Source: CAJXZP01 sp049606935
GTDB lineage: Bacteria; Bacteroidota; Bacteroidia; Flavobacteriales_G; Salibacteraceae
Assembly: GCA_049606935.1 (NCBI GenBank)
Contig: JBMYWA010000027.1
Coordinates: 1-26,886, forward strand
Length of the DNA: 26,886 nucleotides
Direction: 5' to 3'
The position numbers and the translations under genes are program-made. Of the stretch, positions 1 to 9,031 are shown piece after piece. The notes beneath the pieces were generated by a model, which was not told where the DNA came from, did no database searches, and worked only from the letters and a program-made list of their open reading frames with translations. How positions within the stretch are numbered: the stretch's first letter is position 1; each line of letters begins with the position of its first letter.

Positions 1-1096
1 CCATTCTAGTAATTTCTTTCCGAGCTTCTAGGGCAGAAATTTCGGGAGTAATGATATTTGATTTGATGAACTCTAAATGGAATTCTTCATCTTCTTTACC
101 TTTAGATTTCACCAATTTTGTAGCTAATTTTACAAGGAATGGAACGAAGTTGATCATGATCAACACGTTGATTAAATTAAATAAGGTATGAAAAGTAGAT
201 AAAGCTACTGGAATTGATTCTGGACTTGCATCTAAGGCCGCTAGGTCATCAAAACCATTTATTGAAGCAATTCCATCTAAGAACCAAGGAAAAACAATAA
301 TCATCCATCCAACACCAACTACGTTAAATAAAGTGTGGATTTTTGCAGATCTCTTGGCATAAACATTAGCAGCTAAGGAAGCTAATTCAGCAGTGATGGT
401 AGTTCCAATATTTTCACCTAAAACCATTGCAGCTGCAATTTCAAAAGATATCCATCCTTGAGCAGTCATTACTAATGTAAGCGCCATTGTTGCAGATGAA
501 GATTGAATCACTACGGTTAAAACCCCACCGATAATAATGAAAAGCAAATAAGAGAAATATCCCCAATCTGTAAAGTCAGCTAAGAATGAAACAAGTTCCG
601 GGTTATGTTTGATATCTGGAACTGCTCCTTTTAAAAGAGTTAATCCATAAAACAATAATGCGAAACCAATAATTGTTTCTCCCCAAAAACGTACACGTGT
701 ACGTTTAAAGAACATCATTGGTACACCTAATGCTAAAATTGGAATAGCGATAGCCCCTAACTTTACTTTAAATCCTAAAATGGATAAAAACCAGGCGGTA
801 ACCGTGGTACCAATATTGGCTCCCATCATAATACCTGCAGACTCTGTTAGTGTAAGTAAACCAGCGTTTACAAAACTCACAGTCATTACCGTTGTGGCAG
901 AAGAGGATTGAACAATTCCAGTAATTAAGAATCCGGTTAATACACCAAATACTCTATTACGAGTCATGCTGCTTAAAATACGCTGAAAACCATCTCCAGC
1001 TGCTTTTTGAATTCCTTCACTCATTAGCTTCATTCCATATAGGAACAAGGCTAAGGACCCTAATAATGATAAAAAATCTCCGATTGAATATTCCAT
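1..1096 (-). CDS. Na/Pi cotransporter family protein (partial, C-terminus outside the window)
   Basis: An inner-membrane sodium-dependent phosphate transporter of the NptA/PNaS (SLC34-like) family. The frame opens at an ATG at 1096 and runs off the left edge after about 365 codons. It contains the two inverted-repeat signatures of the family: QSSSATT (residues 63-69) followed by GANIGTT (92-98), then QSSSATM (198-204) followed by GENIGTT (227-233). Hydrophobic segments surround both repeats. From about residue 320 the protein becomes charged (KSKGKEDEEFHLEF), the usual start of the cytoplasmic C-terminal region, which in many bacterial members carries a PhoU-like domain; that part is not visible here. 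A GGAG stretch lies just before the ATG. The family assignment is firm; phosphate as substrate is inferred from the family. Confidence 0.93.
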   Translation of the reverse strand, partial: MEYSIGDFLSLLGSLALFLYGMKLMSEGIQKAAGDGFQRILSSMTRNRVFGVLTGFLITGIVQSSSATTVMTVSFVNAGLLTLTESAGIMMGANIGTTVTAWFLSILGFKVKLGAIAIPILALGVPMMFFKRTRVRFWGETIIGFALLFYGLTLLKGAVPDIKHNPELVSFLADFTDWGYFSYLLFIIIGGVLTVVIQSSSATMALTLVMTAQGWISFEIAAAMVLGENIGTTITAELASLAANVYAKRSAKIHTLFNVVGVGWMIIVFPWFLDGIASINGFDDLAALDASPESIPVALSTFHTLFNLINVLIMINFVPFLVKLATKLVKSKGKEDEEFHLEFIKSNIITPEISALEARKEITRM

Positions 1097-1118
1097 TTTC
1101 TCCGATTATAATAGGTGA

Positions 1119-1126
1119 CAAATCTA
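1119..1126 (-). promoter_or_regulatory. Bacteroidota -7 box (TAGATTTG) for the Na/Pi cotransporter
   Basis: On the minus strand this reads TAGATTTG, a full match to TAnnTTTG, 22 bases before the ATG at 1096. No convincing -33 TTTG box is seen at the usual distance. Confidence 0.55.
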
Positions 1127-1220
1127 TTTTACCAAAGTGAGTTTTAGGTGAATCCAATGTTAAGGTAACGTTAACAAATGCAATTTGAAATTAACTAAAG
1201 CACTGTTTATTAAGTAAATA

Positions 1221-1247
1221 AAAAAGCGACCCATTTAGATCGCTTTT
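1221..1247 (-). terminator. Rho-independent terminator downstream of the Xaa-Pro aminopeptidase gene
   Basis: AAAAGCGA (1222-1229) pairs with TCGCTTTT (1240-1247) around a 10-base loop. On the minus strand the stem runs into six Ts. It lies 16 bases past the stop at 1264, so it should end that transcript. Confidence 0.7.
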
Positions 1248-1263
1248 ATTGAGTACCAATTTT

Positions 1264-2553
1264 TTATTTACTCATCCATTCCTCAATGTCATCTGCCTTG
1301 ATTGGAATGTTTTGCATAAGGTTGATGTTTTCACCCTTTTTAATCACATAGTCATCCTCTAGTCTAATGCCCAAATTCTCTTCTGGAATATAAATACCAG
1401 GCTCTACCGTGAACACCATATTTTCTTGAATTGGTTCTACCCATGAACCTACATCATGCGTATCTAAACCAATATAATGAGAAGTTCCGTGCATGAAATA
1501 CTTTTTGTATGCAGGCCATTTTGGATCTTGATTTTTAATATCATCCAGAGTAATAAGCTTCAATTTTAAAAGTTGCTCCTCCATTAATTCGCCTACTTGT
1601 TTATGATAATCATTTAGTAAAACACCGGGACTTAACAATTTGGCGGCTTCATCTTTTACATGAAGAACAGCATTGTAAACTTCTTTTTGTCTTTTCGTGA
1701 ATTTTCCGCTTACCGGAATACATCGGGTTAAATCTGAGGCATAATTCGCATATTCAGCACCAATATCCATTAAGATAACATCGCCCGCTTTACATTCTTG
1801 GTTGTTTTCAATGTAGTGTAAAACACAAGCGTTATATCCCGAGGCAATGATAGGAGTGTAGGCAAAACCCTTACTTCTGTTTTTAATAAATTCGTGCCAA
1901 AGTTCGGCTTCAATTTCATGTTCCCATACCCCTGGTTTAATAAATTGCAAAACCCTTTTCACTCCTTGCTCTGTTAAATTACAGGCTTGTTGCATTAATT
2001 CTATTTCGATTGGTTTTTTTACCGATCTAATGGCGTGCATAATTGGAGCACTTCTTTGGTAGGTATGACCCGGGTAAAGAGGTTTAAAACTTTTAATGAA
2101 TCTATCTTCACGTGTTTCTACTTCTGTATTTGCACGAAGGTGTTCATTGGTATTTAGGTATACGTTTTCTGCTTCACTCATGAGTTTTTTCATGATAGAG
2201 TCAAATTGGTCTAACCAATAAACCGTTTCAATCCCAGAAACTTCTAAAGCTCGTTCAGCGGTTAGTTTTTCTCCTTCCCAAACAGCAATGTGGTCGTTTG
2301 TTTCTTTTAAAAATAAGATTTCTTTGTTGGCTTCTTCACTAGCGTCAGGAAAAATTACTAGAATGCTTTCTTCTTGATCTACGCCTGACAAGTAAAAAAT
2401 ATCTCGATGCTGATTAAATGGCATAGAGCTATCGGCACTAATTGGAAAAATATCATTGGAATTAAAAATAGCTAATGATTTTGGTTTCAAATGCTTTACA
2501 AAATCTTGTCGGTTAGCAATAAATAATGCTGAATCTATTTGGTGATATTTCAT
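1264..2553 (-). CDS. pepP: Xaa-Pro aminopeptidase (M24B, PepP-type)
   Basis: A cytosolic dimetal aminopeptidase that removes N-terminal residues preceding proline. With the start chosen here it is 429 residues: an N-terminal AMP_N domain (about 1-135, including the HRDIFYLSGVDQEES region) and a C-terminal pita-bread M24 domain (about 170-429). All five metal ligands are visible: Asp263 in LMDIGAEY, Asp274 in SDLTR, His355 in HGTSHYIGLDTHD, Glu384 in TVEPGIY and Glu399 in GIRLEDDY. The frame stays open to an ATG at 2607, but I prefer the ATG at 2553, which gives the family-like beginning MKYHQIDSALF. A -7 box at 2580-2587 lies inside the extra 18 codons, so a transcript from it could not encode them. 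The gene stands alone, divergent from mscS. Confidence 0.93.
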   Translation of the reverse strand: MKYHQIDSALFIANRQDFVKHLKPKSLAIFNSNDIFPISADSSMPFNQHRDIFYLSGVDQEESILVIFPDASEEANKEILFLKETNDHIAVWEGEKLTAERALEVSGIETVYWLDQFDSIMKKLMSEAENVYLNTNEHLRANTEVETREDRFIKSFKPLYPGHTYQRSAPIMHAIRSVKKPIEIELMQQACNLTEQGVKRVLQFIKPGVWEHEIEAELWHEFIKNRSKGFAYTPIIASGYNACVLHYIENNQECKAGDVILMDIGAEYANYASDLTRCIPVSGKFTKRQKEVYNAVLHVKDEAAKLLSPGVLLNDYHKQVGELMEEQLLKLKLITLDDIKNQDPKWPAYKKYFMHGTSHYIGLDTHDVGSWVEPIQENMVFTVEPGIYIPEENLGIRLEDDYVIKKGENINLMQNIPIKADDIEEWMSK

Positions 2554-2579
2554 GATATTCTGTGTTAAAATTTGAGACC

Positions 2580-2587
2580 CAAATTTA
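2580..2587 (-). promoter_or_regulatory. Bacteroidota -7 box (TAAATTTG) for the aminopeptidase gene
   Basis: The minus strand reads TAAATTTG, a full TAnnTTTG match, 26 bases before the ATG at 2553. Its position downstream of the ATG at 2607 argues for the shorter protein. No clear -33 box is seen. Confidence 0.5.
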
Positions 2588-2681
2588 CGGCTTAATCCTG
2601 TTTCCATAGAATTTAACCATCTAAATTTTTACTGGAAAGGGTTAAAATTAAATTCTATCAAATACAAGAGACAGATATTCA

Positions 2682-2689
2682 TATATTCG
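2682..2689 (+). promoter_or_regulatory. Probable -7 box (TATATTCG) for the mscS-DUF5686 operon
   Basis: TATATTCG matches TAnnTTTG at all but one base and lies 8 bases before the ATG at 2698. Initiation a few bases downstream would leave almost no 5' leader. Confidence 0.4.
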
Positions 2690-2697
2690 TAATTGAT

Positions 2698-5115
2698 ATG
2701 ATTAGAAAAACGTTGAATATTCCAAAAGTTTCTCTCTCTCTTTTTATTGCAATATTTCTATTTGCAATAAATGTTTTTTCTCAGGTCACGCTATTAGATT
2801 CAGCTCAAACAGAGCCAATTGCTATTGAAAACGTAGATTTAGGAGATAAAATGCTTTTGATAAAGGAGCAATTAAAAAGCGCTAGTCGTAAATTAGAGCC
2901 CCATAAATCTATATTAGAAATAGATAGCCTATTACCTAAATACACCAAGTTTTTAGATGGTCAGGAAAAAGCATTTTTAAATTTTAAGAAATCACATCCC
3001 AATAAACAAAAAGTGATTAACCTCATTAATAAATGGGGTAGCTATTATGCTTTTTTAGATACTTGGCAAAGTTCCATAAACAGATATATTGATAAAAATG
3101 GGGTATGGATTGATCAGCTTGAACCGTTGGAAAAGGAATGGTCTTTAACTTATAACGCGGCTTTGAAACAAAAATCTCCGTATGAAGTTACATCCAATAT
3201 TAGAAACACCAGAAATGAATTACGCACTGTAATTGCTAAGATAAAGAAGAAAAATAATGACTACTTAAAATTGGAAGTGAGGATATTAATTCAAAAACAA
3301 CGAATTAATACGGTTACTGAAGAATTAGAGATTTGGAAAAAATCAAAAGAATTTGGTGTTTTAGAAAAAAGACATGAAGCCATTTGGTATTATTCTACCC
3401 AACCTAAATCTAAAAAAAGCAAAGAGCATTTCAATTCCTGGGAATCGCTTAAGGAGAACGTTATTGGAACTTGGTCTTACCTTCAAAGCCCAGAAAACAA
3501 CATTCTTACTTTTATTGCAGTTTTGGCGCTAATTTTCCTTTGGTTTATACAACTCAGGAAATCGTTTAAAAACCACCCTATTAACCATGCCGATAAAAAT
3601 TTATTGAAAGCTAAGCTTTTAATAATCAATCATTTTAAGCCATCTATAATCTTTACCATAACAATTATTAGCATTGTATATTTTTCACATACCCCCAACT
3701 TGCTGGGTGAAATACTTATGCTAGTAGCCCTTGGTTCTACCGTGCCTTTATTCAAACCTATAACTCATAAGCATTTTAAAAATCTGATTTATTTAATAAT
3801 ATTACTTTATTTGATGAATACCGTGAAGTCTTATATATGGTATTCATCCATTGTGTATAGGGGGTATTTAGCTTTAGAGGCTTTGATTGGTATTGCCGTG
3901 GTGTTAAAATACATTTACCCTTTCCGAAAAATAAAGAACATTGAGTTAAATACCGATTATAAACTAATCTTGTTTTTAACGCCTGTTTTATACCTTGTTT
4001 TTATTGGAGCTATTGCGGCTAATATGTTTGGCTATACAAACCTTACAGATTTATTACTTAAAGTAGGAATTGAAGGTAGCGTATTGTTTTTATTGTTAAC
4101 AAGCATGTTAATTATTTTGGGAGGTTTAAGCACGGCAACTGTCTATTTCTATATTTCTAAACTAGAAATGTTTGATCCAAAGTATTCCTACTATTTACAA
4201 AAAAGAACCAGTTTGTTAGTAAACGTGTTTTCTTATGTTTTTATGATTGTTTACTTCCTCCATATTGTAGATGTATATGATGTGGTGCTTGTTTGGTTAA
4301 CAGAACAGTTAACAGAGCCAATTGTTTGGGCAGATATTAGTTTCACCTTAGGTAGTATTATTAGTTTCTTTTTAATCTTGTTTGGTTCGTATGCAGTAAC
4401 TTCATTCATTTCTAAAAGTGTAGACGGAGGGGTGTTGAATTTCATGAAGTTAGCAAAAGGAGTTCCTTCCATAATTTCGGTTATTGTTCGGTATTTTTTA
4501 ATTGCTTTTGCATTTGTAGTGGCTCTTTCTACTCTAGGAATTGATTTAGGAAAATTTAATTTAATGGCAGGTGCATTAGGTTTAGGTATTGGATTTGGCT
4601 TGCAAAACATTATTTCAAACTTTGTATCAGGATTGATTTTAATTTTTGAAAGACCCGTTCAAACTTCTGATGTGGTGGAAGTAGGAGCTTTGATGGGGGA
4701 GGTAACAAAAATTGGAGTTCGTTCGTCAAACGTGAGAACTTTTGATGGAGCTGAAGTTGTAGTGCCAAACAGTAATTTAATTTCAAATGAGGTAATTAAT
4801 TGGACCCTCTCGGATAACGTGAAGAGAATGCAAATATTTATTGGAGCGGCCTATGGAACTGATTTACAAAAGGTAATTGATATTTTAAAGGAAGAAACTC
4901 AAAAGCATGAAAATGTATTGAAAGACCCTTCACCTACCGCTTTGTTTGATAAGTTTGGTGATAGCTCTTTAGATTTTAGAGTGCGATTCTGGGTCCCAGT
5001 AGAGGTGGCGTTGCAAACCAAAAGCGACATTTCAATAGCTATTTACAATGCGTTTACAGAAAATGGTATCGCCATTCCATTTCCGCAAAGAGATGTGCAT
5101 ATTACCAGTGATTAG
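2698..5115 (+). CDS. MscS-family mechanosensitive ion channel, large multi-TM form
   Basis: A mechanosensitive channel that should open under membrane tension to release solutes during hypo-osmotic shock. The 805 residues begin with a signal peptide (cleavage near FSQ, residues 27-29). A charged, probably helical extracytoplasmic domain follows (about 30-262), then about 11 membrane segments from 268 to 650. The MscS core is clear: a Gly/Ala-rich pore helix GALGLGIGFGLQNIISNFVSG (625-645), then FERPVQTSDVVEVG and VVVPNSNLISNEVINWT (687-703), and a soluble C-terminal vestibule to 805. The length and the extra N-terminal helices resemble the MscK/MscM-like branch more than the small MscS. DUF5686 follows after 24 bases on the same strand, so the two are probably co-transcribed. 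The family is certain; physiological gating is not visible from sequence. Confidence 0.94.
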   Translation: MIRKTLNIPKVSLSLFIAIFLFAINVFSQVTLLDSAQTEPIAIENVDLGDKMLLIKEQLKSASRKLEPHKSILEIDSLLPKYTKFLDGQEKAFLNFKKSHPNKQKVINLINKWGSYYAFLDTWQSSINRYIDKNGVWIDQLEPLEKEWSLTYNAALKQKSPYEVTSNIRNTRNELRTVIAKIKKKNNDYLKLEVRILIQKQRINTVTEELEIWKKSKEFGVLEKRHEAIWYYSTQPKSKKSKEHFNSWESLKENVIGTWSYLQSPENNILTFIAVLALIFLWFIQLRKSFKNHPINHADKNLLKAKLLIINHFKPSIIFTITIISIVYFSHTPNLLGEILMLVALGSTVPLFKPITHKHFKNLIYLIILLYLMNTVKSYIWYSSIVYRGYLALEALIGIAVVLKYIYPFRKIKNIELNTDYKLILFLTPVLYLVFIGAIAANMFGYTNLTDLLLKVGIEGSVLFLLLTSMLIILGGLSTATVYFYISKLEMFDPKYSYYLQKRTSLLVNVFSYVFMIVYFLHIVDVYDVVLVWLTEQLTEPIVWADISFTLGSIISFFLILFGSYAVTSFISKSVDGGVLNFMKLAKGVPSIISVIVRYFLIAFAFVVALSTLGIDLGKFNLMAGALGLGIGFGLQNIISNFVSGLILIFERPVQTSDVVEVGALMGEVTKIGVRSSNVRTFDGAEVVVPNSNLISNEVINWTLSDNVKRMQIFIGAAYGTDLQKVIDILKEETQKHENVLKDPSPTALFDKFGDSSLDFRVRFWVPVEVALQTKSDISIAIYNAFTENGIAIPFPQRDVHITSD

Positions 5116-5139
5116 TATGGTTGAAAAATTGGAAATTTA

Positions 5140-7572
5140 ATGAAACAAATTCTTGTTATTTGTACTTTTTCACTCATTGGGTTTTTAGCGAATTCTCAAT
5201 CGGTATCGGGTTATGTAAAGGATGGACAGGACCATCACTATCTTCCGTTTGTAAGCATAATAATGGAAGGAACAACCAAAGGAACCATTTCGGATATTGA
5301 TGGGTACTTTAGAATTACCCCAGAGCAATTTCCAATTACCTTGCAATTTCACACCCTTGGCTATTTGGATACTACCATTACCTATTATGAGCCTCAGAAA
5401 GTAAAAGTTTCCATGTTTGAAAAGGCGCAAGAATTAGGAGAAGCGGTTATACTTCCGGGTGAAAATCCGGCTATTCCAATAATTAAAAAGGCCATTGAAA
5501 ACCGACAGGTTAATAATCCTCAAAAGAATCATTCTTTTACCTACGATACCTATAGCAAAATGGTATTTGGACCCGATGTTAGTGAGCTAGATGCCGACTT
5601 GGTTTTAACGGATAGCTCTTCTGCTGCTGATTCTAGTAAGTACGCGTTTAATAGTGCCATGAATCAACATTATTTGTTTTTAACTGAATCGGTAAGTGAA
5701 CGCAAGTTTATGCCACCAAATTATAGTTACGAAAAGGTAACCGCCAATAGGTTTTCTGGGCTAAGCAACCCTACTTTTACCATGATAGCTACAGAGTTTC
5801 AACCTTTTTCATACTACTCGGATTATGTGGATGTGATTGGTTTTAAGTATTTAAGTCCGTTAGCAAGAAATAGCTTCAAAAACTATGTTTTTGAATTGAA
5901 GGAAACGTTGGTTGAAAACGGGGATTCTATATTCATTATCTATTTTCAGCCTAGAAAAGGAAGCACGTTTAATGGCTTAATTGGTACAATGGCAATCAAT
6001 AATAATTTATTCGCTATTCAAAATATTAAAATTAAACAAGCTAATCCCGGTAGTGATTTTCAAATAGCCATTGAACAAATGAGCGAATTTATTGATGAAA
6101 AACAATGGTTTCCTGTACAATTTAATACGCATTTGAAATTCTTTTTAGACGAGCCGGAGGCTGAATCTCAGGTAGGAATAACCCATATTAATGCACGTGG
6201 TAAAACCTATATCAAAAACATAAAAGTTGATGTTGCCTTGGAGAAAAAAGATTTTCCGAATGTTCAGTTAGAAATGACTGAAGAATCTAACACCCGTACT
6301 GATGAATTTTGGGAAGGGGAGCGGAAAGAAAAGCTAAATAGTAAAGAGGTAAATACATATGTGAAAATTGATAGTATTGGAGATGCAAAAAACTTTGATA
6401 AGCTTCTTAGTTTAGCAGAAAGTTGGGCCTCTGGTTTATTACCAATTGGTCCGGTTTCTATAGAGTTAAGAAAAGCTTTAGATTATAATGAGGTAGAAGG
6501 GTTTAGAGCAAAACTGGGTGTTAGAACCAATGAAAAAGTATCCAAATATTTTTCGGTTGGAGCGTATGCCGCATATGGTTTTAGAGATGAGGAATTTAAA
6601 TATGGAGGTGATTTAAAATTAAATATATCATCTAAAAATGATGTTTTTGCTGGCGTAAAATACGTACATGATGTAACACCAACCGGAATGGTTGATTTTC
6701 ATAAAAAAGAAAACTTTAACCTAAGGTCTTATAGTGATTTATATATCTCTAAAATGGATCAAATTGAAGGATTTGAAGCATACTTAACCTTTCGGTCTTT
6801 CCGAGATTTTCAGAATAAGGTGTTTTATAATAACTATGATCAATCCTATTCTTACGATTATACCTATTTGTCAGCTAGCGATACGGTGATAACTCAAGGC
6901 GAGACATTTAAACGTTCTGAAATTGGTTGGTCGTTTCGTTTCGGGTACAAAGAAAAATATATTCGAAATTTTAAACGAAACATCTCTATGGGAACCAAAT
7001 TTCCGTATTTATGGGTAAGGTTGGCTGTAAGTGATGAGCTACTTGGTAGTAAGTTTAAATACCAAAAGGTGGATGCAAAAATTTCAAAGAATTTTAGAAT
7101 TAAAGGATTTGGTAAAATTGGTTTTCAGTTAACAGGTGGCTCTACATTGGGAGAAGTGCCTCTTTCATTTCTATCTTATGGTGCGGGTATGCGTGTAAGT
7201 GGGTTTAATCTGTACATAGAAAATGGTTTTAACACCATGGCCCCTAATGAATTTGTTTCTCAAACTTATGCTTCTGGCTTTTTGCATTATAGTATGGGGG
7301 CATTGTACAAATCAAAATACTCGGCACTTGAGTTATCGTTGGTAACGGCTGTAGGATGGGGAAGTTTAGACAATCCAGAATATCACCTTGGTCAAAATTT
7401 CTCTACAATGGAAAAAGGCTATTATGAGTCGGGTTTACTGCTTGATAAATTGTTGTTGTTAGATCTTTACGGATTTGGAATGGGTGTTTTTTACCGATAT
7501 GGACCTTATGCTTTACCCCAGTTAGAAGATAATTTTGGATTTAGTTTTACGATTCTGTATGATATACAATAA
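5140..7572 (+). CDS. DUF5686 outer-membrane protein with carboxypeptidase-regulatory-like N-terminal domain
   Basis: An 810-residue envelope protein typical of Bacteroidota. It begins with a signal peptide (residues 1-20, MKQILVICTF... ending ANSQ). A CarboxypepD_reg-like beta-sandwich follows (about 21-95: SVSGYVKDGQ, LPFVSIIMEGTTKGTISDIDGYF), then the DUF5686 region, whose start NPAIPIIKKAIENR and HSFTYDTYSKM (about 109-141) is characteristic. The second half is rich in alternating aromatic/polar strands and ends in FSFTILYDIQ, consistent with a C-terminal outer-membrane beta-barrel. The same N-domain is found on SusC-type receptors, but no TonB-receptor plug is recognisable here. Its substrate or role is unknown. 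It lies 24 bases after the mechanosensitive channel gene and ends at a strong hairpin. Confidence 0.88.
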   Translation: MKQILVICTFSLIGFLANSQSVSGYVKDGQDHHYLPFVSIIMEGTTKGTISDIDGYFRITPEQFPITLQFHTLGYLDTTITYYEPQKVKVSMFEKAQELGEAVILPGENPAIPIIKKAIENRQVNNPQKNHSFTYDTYSKMVFGPDVSELDADLVLTDSSSAADSSKYAFNSAMNQHYLFLTESVSERKFMPPNYSYEKVTANRFSGLSNPTFTMIATEFQPFSYYSDYVDVIGFKYLSPLARNSFKNYVFELKETLVENGDSIFIIYFQPRKGSTFNGLIGTMAINNNLFAIQNIKIKQANPGSDFQIAIEQMSEFIDEKQWFPVQFNTHLKFFLDEPEAESQVGITHINARGKTYIKNIKVDVALEKKDFPNVQLEMTEESNTRTDEFWEGERKEKLNSKEVNTYVKIDSIGDAKNFDKLLSLAESWASGLLPIGPVSIELRKALDYNEVEGFRAKLGVRTNEKVSKYFSVGAYAAYGFRDEEFKYGGDLKLNISSKNDVFAGVKYVHDVTPTGMVDFHKKENFNLRSYSDLYISKMDQIEGFEAYLTFRSFRDFQNKVFYNNYDQSYSYDYTYLSASDTVITQGETFKRSEIGWSFRFGYKEKYIRNFKRNISMGTKFPYLWVRLAVSDELLGSKFKYQKVDAKISKNFRIKGFGKIGFQLTGGSTLGEVPLSFLSYGAGMRVSGFNLYIENGFNTMAPNEFVSQTYASGFLHYSMGALYKSKYSALELSLVTAVGWGSLDNPEYHLGQNFSTMEKGYYESGLLLDKLLLLDLYGFGMGVFYRYGPYALPQLEDNFGFSFTILYDIQ

Positions 7573-7573
7573 A

Positions 7574-7604
7574 AAAAGCCGTGAAGTAAAACAACACGGC
7601 TTTT
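7574..7604. terminator. Bidirectional Rho-independent terminator between DUF5686 and pgk
   Basis: GCCGTG (7578-7583) pairs with CACGGC (7595-7600), flanked by A7 on the left and T4 on the right. The minus-strand transcript (pgk) gets a run of seven Ts. It can serve both converging genes, which stop at 7572 and 7628. Confidence 0.8.
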
Positions 7605-7627
7605 GAAATTAATATTTTTTTGAAATT

Positions 7628-8818
7628 TTAATTCATAATTGCCACTACTCCAGGAAGCTCTTTTCCTTCAATAAGCTCTAACAATGCACCACCTCCGGTA
7701 GACACATAACTAACATGTTCTTTCAAGTCGTATTTGTTAACTGCAGCCACAGAGTCGCCTCCTCCAACTAAAGAATAAGCCCCAGATTCGGTAGCTCTAA
7801 CCACGGCAAATGCTGCTTGTTTGGTTCCGTCTTGAAATTTATCAAATTCAAAAACTCCCATGGGTCCATTCCATAAAATGGTTTGCGAGTTTTCTATACA
7901 TGTTTGGTATTTTTCAATAGCATCTGGACCTAAATCCATACCCATCCACCCTTCAGGAATATTTTTGGTTGCACACTCTGAATGATCTGCATTTGGGCTA
8001 AATTCATTGGCAATAGCTGAGTCTTCTGGTAATAAAATATGTACGTTTTTTTCATCGGCCATTTTCATCACTTTTAAAGCCGTTTCTAGGTAATCATCTT
8101 CTACTAAAGAGTTTCCAATGCTACCACCTTGTGCTTTAATAAATGTATAAGCCATTCCACCACCAATAACAAGATTGTCAATCTTGTCCATCAAGTTTTC
8201 AATGATGCTAATTTTTGAAGAAACTTTAGCGCCACCAATAATTGCAGTAAATGGTGGTTTTGGGTTTTTCATTACCTGTTCCACGTTTTCTAACTCTTTA
8301 GCCATTAACAAACCAAACATTTTGTGGTTAGGAAAAAACTGCGCAATAATTGCAGTAGAGGCGTGTGCTCTGTGAGCAGTTCCAAATGCATCGTTAACAT
8401 AAATATCACCTAAAACCGACAACGATTTTGCAAAATCTAAATCACCTGCTTTTTCTTCGCTGTAAAAACGAAGGTTTTCGAGTAAAAGAACCTCTCCGTT
8501 TTGAAGGTTATTGGCCATATTTTCGGTAGCCGAACCCACACAGTTAGAAGCAAATTTAACTTCTGTATGAAGCAAAGAACCTAAATGACCAGCAACTGGT
8601 TTTAATGAAAATTTTTCCTCTGGACCATTTTTTGGACGGCCTAAATGCGACATTAATATAACCGAACCTCCGTCAGCTAAAACCTTCTTTATAGTGGGCA
8701 ACGCTGCTTGAATTCTAGTGTCGTCTGTAATTTTTAGGTTTTCATCTAAAGGCACATTAAAATCTACACGAATTAGTGCTTTTTGTCCTTTAAAATTAAT
8801 GTCGTTAACCGTTTTCAT
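7628..8818 (-). CDS. pgk: Phosphoglycerate kinase
   Basis: A cytosolic glycolytic and gluconeogenic enzyme that interconverts 1,3-bisphosphoglycerate + ADP and 3-phosphoglycerate + ATP. At 396 residues it has the usual bacterial length. The N-domain has the substrate-binding segments RVDFNVP (17-23), DDTRI (32-36) and SHLGRP (57-62). The C-domain has GGAKVSSKI in its first part, the nucleotide-binding WNGPMGVFE segment and the GGGDSVAA loop near the end. The ATG at 8818 gives the expected beginning MKTVNDINFKGQKALIRVDF. It stands alone, divergent from holB, with a terminator 24 bases after its stop. Confidence 0.98.
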   Translation of the reverse strand: MKTVNDINFKGQKALIRVDFNVPLDENLKITDDTRIQAALPTIKKVLADGGSVILMSHLGRPKNGPEEKFSLKPVAGHLGSLLHTEVKFASNCVGSATENMANNLQNGEVLLLENLRFYSEEKAGDLDFAKSLSVLGDIYVNDAFGTAHRAHASTAIIAQFFPNHKMFGLLMAKELENVEQVMKNPKPPFTAIIGGAKVSSKISIIENLMDKIDNLVIGGGMAYTFIKAQGGSIGNSLVEDDYLETALKVMKMADEKNVHILLPEDSAIANEFSPNADHSECATKNIPEGWMGMDLGPDAIEKYQTCIENSQTILWNGPMGVFEFDKFQDGTKQAAFAVVRATESGAYSLVGGGDSVAAVNKYDLKEHVSYVSTGGGALLELIEGKELPGVVAIMN

Positions 8819-9018
8819 ATGATCGAATTTTTTCGCTTATCAATAGTCGTATTTTTTCACAAAATAATAAAACGTTTTGAGTGTTTTTATTTCCGTTAAA
8901 ATCTTGTGTATTACCCTAAGCTTTTCCATACGAGTAAATAGATGAAAAGGTTGAATTAAATGTTGAAAAATGTCCTTTCAAACTCCCGTAAAACATAGGA
9001 AAACGGGGTGCTAATTAC

Positions 9019-9026
9019 TACTTTCG
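9019..9026 (+). promoter_or_regulatory. Probable -7 box (TACTTTCG) for holB-dut
   Basis: TACTTTCG lies 5 bases before the ATG at 9032 and sits in a 14-base stretch (9013-9026) that recurs exactly upstream of ileS (26267-26280). It lies inside the longer frame that would begin at the GTG at 9008, so it favours the ATG. Confidence 0.5.
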
Positions 9027-9031
9027 AGCCG

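Noticed and set aside
149..164. 16-base palindrome GTTGATCATGATCAAC
   Set aside because: It lies within hydrophobic codons of a membrane helix, contains overlapping GATC-type palindromes, and I see no second copy or promoter nearby.
2554..2607. Upstream ATG start for the Xaa-Pro aminopeptidase
   Set aside because: The extra 18 residues do not resemble the family N-terminus, and a full -7 box lies within them.
4251..4610. Open frame of 119 codons on the minus strand inside the mechanosensitive channel gene
   Set aside because: It is antisense to the best-conserved part of the channel (the pore helix region), with no family-like sequence or promoter; an antisense by-product of the coding strand.
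9008..9031. Upstream GTG start for holB
   Set aside because: It would add MLITTFEP, which is not family-like, and the probable -7 box lies inside this stretch.
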